DNA from: JACQID01 sp035290885
GTDB lineage: Archaea; Aenigmatarchaeota; Aenigmatarchaeia; GW2011-AR5
Direction of reading: 5' to 3'
Assembly: GCA_035290885.1 (NCBI GenBank)
Contig: DATDTL010000019.1
Location: 1 to 33,693, forward strand
Length of the DNA: 33,693 nt
The translations under genes were made by a program, and so were the position numbers. The stretch's first letter is position 1, and every line of letters begins with the position of its first letter. Positions 29,105 to 33,693 of this stretch are shown in pieces. The notes beneath the pieces are model-generated. The model was not told the origin of the DNA and searched no databases. It worked only from the letters and a program-made list of their open reading frames with translations.

Positions 29105-32071
29105 ATGACAAATGAAAGAACTGTCAAAGAGCGAATCACTCTTCTGTTGCAGAAATACGGTAAATTAAAGTCGAATGATGAACCTGAAAAAAGGTCGGAA
29201 GAATTCATAAGAACGTTGTTTGAGCCGCTTGGGTGGGAATGGCTCAGCGAAAACGTCATTCCCCAGAAAAAGATTCGCGGTGCGCTAACGACGACGCGCG
29301 TTGACTACCAATTCAGAAAGAGCGGCGAGTTACGGCCTTCATTTTACATGGAAGTAAAAAGATTCTCCAGTAAACTGGATAATCCGGATGACAGAAAACA
29401 GGCTTTAGATTACGGAAAGAACAGCGGCACGCGATGGGTGATTTTGACGAATTTCATCAAGTGGCGCGTTTTTAATTCCGATTATTTTGACGAACCTGAG
29501 CATGCCGAGATGTTTGAATTTGACGTAAACGACTGTCTCACAAATCCGGAATGCATGCAATGGCTATTGTTGCTGTCGTACGAGCAGGGCGGCAGTGCCT
29601 TGGACGAATACTCCAAAAAACACAAAAAATGGAAAGAAAGCGCCGATATAGAGGAAATGCTGACGGAGCAATTGGTGAAAACAAGGCAAAAGCTGAACAT
29701 AGCGATAAGAGAGCAGAATTCAATGAAGTTTGGCATTGAGCAGGACATGGAAGAGTATGTGGATTATTGTGTCCAGACTATTCTTGACAGGATAATTTTT
29801 TGCAGGATGCTTGAAGACAGCGGCGGCGACCCTGACAGGAAACTGCGCGACGTTTTGGAACGCTGGAAGAACGGCGACATGCGTGTGCAGTTTTACAAGG
29901 ACTTCCTGTGCCCGTTTTTCGCCAAGATGCACGAGAAATACGACAGCACTATATTTGACCAAGACAAAATAGACAGGCTGTCAATTAAAAACGACGAGTT
30001 TATTCCGGTATTAGAGTCGTTTTACGTTCACCCGACGACAAAACTTGGATACCGTTTTGACCTGATTAACACGGACGTTTTGGGGCACGCATACGAAAAT
30101 TATCTATCATGGAAAGCCACAGCCAAAAAGAAAGGCATTGAAGAGGAGATATACAAGCGGAAACAAAGCGGGATTTATTATACCCCGGAATTTTTAGTAG
30201 ACTTTCTGGCCAGTTCCACGCTCGGCGAACGCCTGAAGAAATGCAAGACGCCCGATGAAGTTTTGAAAATAAGGGTTTTGGACCCTGCTTGCGGCTCCGG
30301 AACGTTTCTGGTCAGGGCATTTGAAGAGTTCAAGAAATGGTTTTTGCGATACGAGCAAAACAGGAACGAAAAATCCGAGAGCCTGATGCAAACGCATCTT
30401 GATTCGCACAGCGAAACATATGCGTCAAGTTTTCTTGACAAAGTGCTGGAAAACTGCATATACGGCATTGATTTAGACCCTCGCGCAGTCAGGCTTGCAA
30501 AACTTAATCTTTTCCTCAGAGCCGTCAACACGCCCAAACAGCTTCCCCAGCTTAACATAATTGAAAGGAATTCTCTCGTTTGGGACAATGACGTTCCTAC
30601 AAAGATATCATTCAAAATTGAAAGGGATTTTCCGCTTGTCGCTGAAAATGGCGGATTTGATATAGTTCTTGGAAATCCGCCGTGGGAAAAATGGAAGCCA
30701 AATTCGCAGGAATTTTTTGAAGTATTCGATCCCGGGTTCAAGAGTCTGCCTACGCAGGAAGCCAAAAAAAGAATGGAAGAACTTCTGAAAAAACCTATAG
30801 TAAAGAAACTTTGGAAAGATAATCTAGGAAATTATGAAATGTATTCCACGATTTTCCGTCAGAATTATAGCTGGCAAAGCGCCGAAGTGAACGGAAGAAT
30901 GGTATCTGGCGACATAGACCTTTACAAGATATTTACCGAACGCGCGCACCAGCTGCTCAAGGACGGCGGCATGGCAGGGTTCGTGATACCAAGCGGAATA
31001 TACACTGATTTGGGCGCGAAAGGGCTGCGGATGATGCTGTTTGAGCATTCGCAGATAAAAGCGCTTTATTCTTTTGAAAATCGCGGGCATGCAATCTTTC
31101 CAGATGTTCACGCAAGCTACAAACCTATATTGTTAGTATTTCAAAAGGGCGGAAAGACTTCGTCGTTTCCGTGCGCGTTCTTCCTGCATTCGGCGGAAGA
31201 TTTGCAGAATGCGATAGCTAATCCGACTATCATGGATACGGATTTTGTCAAGATGTCTTCTCCAGACTCATTCACTCTTCTGGAAATTAAAACGCATAGA
31301 GATTACGCGCTTGTTAACAAACTCCTCAAGAATCCTTTACTGGGTAGCAAAATTGATGATGGATGGAACTTTTCCATGCAAAGCGGATTTCACATGAGCA
31401 ACGACAGCCATCTATTCAAAACAGGAAAGCTTGCCGGCATTCCCATGTTGGAAGGCAAGAACATTGAACAATTCACGCACCAATGGAAAGAAGCTCCAAG
31501 GCCGCGATACACGATAGACGGGAAAGACGTATTGGCGAACCTTAAGGAAGAGAAGCGTTATCACACTGCGTATTGGATGGCATATAGGCTTATCGCAAGC
31601 TCTACGAATTACAGAACATTTATTTCAACCGTTATTCCGCCGGGGTATGTGTGCGGCAATTCTCTGGCGATTGTTCGTTTGCCGAGCCTAAAACAGTTAT
31701 GTTACTTGGTTGGTGTGATGAACAGCGTTGTTGTTGATTATTTCTTACGCCAGAAGGTTAGCGCAAACGTCAATATGTTTTATTTTCTACAGACACCCGT
31801 CCCGAGGCTTTCCTCCGGAAAGGAGTTTGATTTTGTCGTAAAAAAGGTTGCGCAATTAGTCTGCACGACAGGCGAATTTTCTGAATTAAAAAAAGAAATC
31901 GGGATTGAGCATGCGCTTACAAACGAAAACGACAGGGCTTTGGCGCGGGCGCAGTTGGATGCCGCGGTAGCTAAAATATATGGCTTGACAAAGGACGAAC
32001 TCGCGTTCGTTCTGCAGCATTTCCCTAATGTTGAACAGAAGCAAAAAGAACTTGTATTGGAGCAATATTAA
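29105..32071 (+). CDS. Type IIG restriction-modification enzyme (nuclease-methyltransferase fusion)
   Basis: 988 aa. N-terminal PD-(D/E)XK-type nuclease: D67 (RVDYQF) and E83-x-K85 (YMEVKRF). A helical linker follows (about 140-340). The methyltransferase has YYTPEFLVDFLAS (359-370), motif I DPACGSGTF (393-401), an acidic loop GIDLDPRAVRLAK and motif IV NPPW (524-527), the gamma-class order with N6-adenine specificity. The C-terminal 400 residues should hold target recognition. A single polypeptide would thus cut and methylate, as in Eco57I-like enzymes. PglX of BREX shares the methyltransferase part, but no other BREX genes are present. Leaderless promoter upstream; a small zinc-ribbon gene follows. 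Confidence 0.88.
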   Translation: MTNERTVKERITLLLQKYGKLKSNDEPEKRSEEFIRTLFEPLGWEWLSENVIPQKKIRGALTTTRVDYQFRKSGELRPSFYMEVKRFSSKLDNPDDRKQALDYGKNSGTRWVILTNFIKWRVFNSDYFDEPEHAEMFEFDVNDCLTNPECMQWLLLLSYEQGGSALDEYSKKHKKWKESADIEEMLTEQLVKTRQKLNIAIREQNSMKFGIEQDMEEYVDYCVQTILDRIIFCRMLEDSGGDPDRKLRDVLERWKNGDMRVQFYKDFLCPFFAKMHEKYDSTIFDQDKIDRLSIKNDEFIPVLESFYVHPTTKLGYRFDLINTDVLGHAYENYLSWKATAKKKGIEEEIYKRKQSGIYYTPEFLVDFLASSTLGERLKKCKTPDEVLKIRVLDPACGSGTFLVRAFEEFKKWFLRYEQNRNEKSESLMQTHLDSHSETYASSFLDKVLENCIYGIDLDPRAVRLAKLNLFLRAVNTPKQLPQLNIIERNSLVWDNDVPTKISFKIERDFPLVAENGGFDIVLGNPPWEKWKPNSQEFFEVFDPGFKSLPTQEAKKRMEELLKKPIVKKLWKDNLGNYEMYSTIFRQNYSWQSAEVNGRMVSGDIDLYKIFTERAHQLLKDGGMAGFVIPSGIYTDLGAKGLRMMLFEHSQIKALYSFENRGHAIFPDVHASYKPILLVFQKGGKTSSFPCAFFLHSAEDLQNAIANPTIMDTDFVKMSSPDSFTLLEIKTHRDYALVNKLLKNPLLGSKIDDGWNFSMQSGFHMSNDSHLFKTGKLAGIPMLEGKNIEQFTHQWKEAPRPRYTIDGKDVLANLKEEKRYHTAYWMAYRLIASSTNYRTFISTVIPPGYVCGNSLAIVRLPSLKQLCYLVGVMNSVVVDYFLRQKVSANVNMFYFLQTPVPRLSSGKEFDFVVKKVAQLVCTTGEFSELKKEIGIEHALTNENDRALARAQLDAAVAKIYGLTKDELAFVLQHFPNVEQKQKELVLEQY

Positions 32072-32087
32072 TGTCAGTCGTGAGAAT

Positions 32088-32291
32088 ATGTCAGCTGCAA
32101 ACAAAAAATTCCAGACTCTTATAAGAAAGGTGCATGCATGGAAAGCGCATGACTATGTGAAGGACAAGGAATTTGAAGAAGCTTCGCCTAAAAATATCAC
32201 GACCTCCGAAGTCCGTTGCTCCGCTTGCGGCTTTAAAGCCCGCTATAAATTTATCAGATGCCCTGAGTGCGGAGAGTCTCAAAAGGAGTGA
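32088..32291 (+). CDS. Small zinc-ribbon protein
   Basis: 67 aa. Two CxxC knuckles (CSAC and CPEC) near the C-terminus form a zinc ribbon; the N-terminal half is basic and helical (NKKFQTLIRKVHAWKAHDYV). It starts 16 bases after the Type IIG stop, with GTGAGA before ATG 32088, so it is likely co-transcribed. It may bind nucleic acid or protein. No link to restriction is shown beyond co-location. An earlier in-frame start exists (32028) but would overlap the Type IIG gene by 44 bases. Confidence 0.65.
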   Translation: MSAANKKFQTLIRKVHAWKAHDYVKDKEFEEASPKNITTSEVRCSACGFKARYKFIRCPECGESQKE

Positions 32292-32364
32292 TTTTTACAC
32301 AGATTGCACGCCGCATAGATGCAGCATATAATCAATAAAATAAAGAAAATAAAAAAGGAATAAT

Positions 32365-33165
32365 TTACTTTGCAGCCTGCTTTACAAGCTTCCGCATTTC
32401 TTCGCCCTTCTCTTCGGCGAGGGATATCATGCTTTCTATTTCGTCCATTGAGAAGCCTGCTGCGCCGTTCTTCTGCATGGAGCACAGCTTTATGCCGTCC
32501 TTGTCCACGGTGCCGACCGTCAGGCGGGCATCAAGCGTCTGGTATTCAGAGAGCGACGGGTCGAGCAAAATTGAGTTGCCGATTTTCACGAACGTCGTGC
32601 AGAGCGGTATGCCTGACATGGGCAATTTCACATTCGTAGGCTTGCCGAAAACGGGCCTGCTGTCCTTGTCAAGCTCCGGAAGGCGCGTGGTGGCCAGCGC
32701 CGCAGCCGCGGCTATGGAAGCTGCATCCACCATGTTGCCGCCGTTGTCTATCACGTCTATGTCTACGTTTACCATCCAGACCTTCTCTCCGGCGGTTATG
32801 CAGAGCTTCTTCATGTCAATGACTTTCGATTCGCGTATTGCTCGGTCCACCAATCGGGAAAGCTCTATCGCATCCTCCCTCGGGGGGCCGGGCTCAAAGA
32901 GCGGGTCAGCGAAGGGAATGAACTCTCCTGAGACTATCAGGACTCCCTCATTCGGGCTGTCCGGGAAGGGCGTGCCCACTCCCATCTTGATGCCCGCGAC
33001 CACGAGCGTGTCGCCTATCGTGACGCGCGCCGAGCCTTCTGCTGACGAAACCGCGCCTGTTTGAATGCTCACCTTTCGCATCTCGTCAAATTGCCTTTCG
33101 TCAAGCCTTTCGCCGCTGTTCACAACCCTTCTTACCAATGCCGTATCAAGTCCTATCATTTTCAT
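32365..33165 (-). CDS. rrp42: Exosome complex subunit Rrp42
   Basis: 266 aa, RNase PH fold. In the archaeal exosome Rrp42 is the inactive partner that alternates with the catalytic Rrp41 in a hexameric ring for 3'-5' RNA decay and tailing. SGERLDERQFDEMRKVSIQTG and SAEGSARVTIGDTLVVAGIK mark the family, followed by DVIDNGGNMVDAASIAAAAAL. It overlaps the end of rrp41 by ATGA, so translation is coupled. No further exosome gene follows in the window. Confidence 0.95.
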   Translation of the reverse strand: MKMIGLDTALVRRVVNSGERLDERQFDEMRKVSIQTGAVSSAEGSARVTIGDTLVVAGIKMGVGTPFPDSPNEGVLIVSGEFIPFADPLFEPGPPREDAIELSRLVDRAIRESKVIDMKKLCITAGEKVWMVNVDIDVIDNGGNMVDAASIAAAAALATTRLPELDKDSRPVFGKPTNVKLPMSGIPLCTTFVKIGNSILLDPSLSEYQTLDARLTVGTVDKDGIKLCSMQKNGAAGFSMDEIESMISLAEEKGEEMRKLVKQAAK

Positions 33166-33693
33166 TCACCCTCGGAATATTTCTCGCGAAGAGCCTGCTG
33201 CTGTATGGCGTATATCTCCTTGCAGCCCTTCACGGCAAGGTCTACTATCTTCCTGAATTCGTCTTTGCTTGTAAGCCCGTCCATCTGGAGCAGGGTTATC
33301 TGGTTCTTCTTGGGATAGTAAGCCACCGGCAGGTCCAATTCGCCTGCTGTGTCCTCTTCGCCTGCTATATCCAGCACCGTGTGGCCCTGTATCTTGCCGG
33401 CGGAGCAGGATGCCACAAGATCCCTCATGGGTATTCCCGCGTCAGCCAGTGCCAACGAGGCCGCATTTATTCCCGCGCATCTTGTGGAGGCGTCGGCTTC
33501 CAGAACTTCTATGAAGACGTCTATCGCGGTCTTTGGGAATTCGTCCAGAAACAGCACGGACGAAAGCGCCTGCCTTGTTACCATGGATATCTCGACGCTT
33601 CTCCTGCTGGGCCCCGGCCTGCTTCGCTCCTTCGTCGCGAAGGCCGCCATGTTGTATCTTGTGCGCAGCACGGCGCGCTCGGCCTCTTCTTCG
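33162..33693 (-). CDS. rrp41: Exosome catalytic subunit Rrp41 (partial, N-terminus outside the window)
   Basis: The visible 176 residues cover the C-terminal two thirds. RTRYNMAAFATKERSRPGPS is the substrate-binding and phosphate-binding region; the catalytic acidic patch is in DIAGEEDTAGELDLPVA. In the complex it degrades RNA with phosphate or adds A-rich tails with ADP. The frame runs off the right edge with no stop, so the real start lies beyond 33693. Followed directly by rrp42. Confidence 0.95.
   Translation of the reverse strand, partial: EEEAERAVLRTRYNMAAFATKERSRPGPSRRSVEISMVTRQALSSVLFLDEFPKTAIDVFIEVLEADASTRCAGINAASLALADAGIPMRDLVASCSAGKIQGHTVLDIAGEEDTAGELDLPVAYYPKKNQITLLQMDGLTSKDEFRKIVDLAVKGCKEIYAIQQQALREKYSEGE

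Noticed and set aside
29105..32071. BREX (PglX) interpretation of the large methyltransferase gene
   Set aside because: No brxA/B/C, pglZ or brxL-like genes nearby, and the protein has its own N-terminal nuclease motif, fitting Type IIG better.
1..33693. CRISPR arrays, rRNA, tRNA or complete insertion sequences
   Set aside because: No regularly spaced direct repeats, no tRNA arms with proper spacing, no rRNA-like stretches and no transposase motifs were seen in the window.

Overview
The window reads as a stretch of an archaeal chromosome. It carries an A-type ATP synthase operon, an Orc1/Cdc6 initiator, a proteasome alpha subunit, exosome subunits Rrp41 and Rrp42, RNA polymerase subunit L and two TFS elongation factors. 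Nearly every monocistronic gene has a TATA-like box centred about 24-29 bases before its start codon, so most transcripts appear to be leaderless. Small divergent proteins, tight packing and the form of RpoL suggest a DPANN archaeon (a Micrarchaeota- or Diapherotrites-like lineage), but that placement is inference only.

Layout. 1-123: end of a membrane protein. 124-488: no gene, four hairpins. 489-3776: SWIB-like mini-protein, Orc1/Cdc6, small membrane protein, GNAT acetyltransferase, DEAD-box helicase. 3866-7292: AT-richer accessory stretch with a VOC protein, an orphan Fic/Doc protein, TFS, a PIN nuclease flanked by two related 33-36 codon genes, two frameshifted genes and a transglutaminase-like protein. 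7377-15741: ATP synthase operon transcribed leftwards in the order H-I-K-E-C-F-A-B-D. 15890-17164: inositol-phosphatase-family enzyme and signal peptidase I. 17248-19554: frameshifted HTH/PfkB chimera, two AbrB-ACT regulators and a second TFS. 19653-21414: compact Type II restriction-modification module with its own AbrB-type regulator. 21583-23115: VIT transporter, an unrecognised gene, RpoL. 23239-25927: three-gene MacB-like export system. 26291-28963: proteasome alpha, a ferredoxin-reductase-like flavoprotein and a Ste24-like protease. 29105-32291: a 988-residue Type IIG restriction-modification enzyme with a small zinc-ribbon protein. 32365 to the end: exosome Rrp42 and partial Rrp41.

The least expected signals are (i) two tiny paralogous ORFs either side of a PIN nuclease, whose codon differences are mostly synonymous, pointing to selection on a 33-36 residue peptide; (ii) a restriction-modification module with an AbrB-type regulator beside only 12 CTAG sites in 33.7 kb; (iii) an AT-rich extension of about 74 residues on ATP synthase subunit F; (iv) seven single-base-deletion frameshifts, several in A runs, which are either real decay or sequence error; and (v) divergent leaderless gene pairs sharing one central TATA element. 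All family names rest on motifs read by eye; no database search was run.
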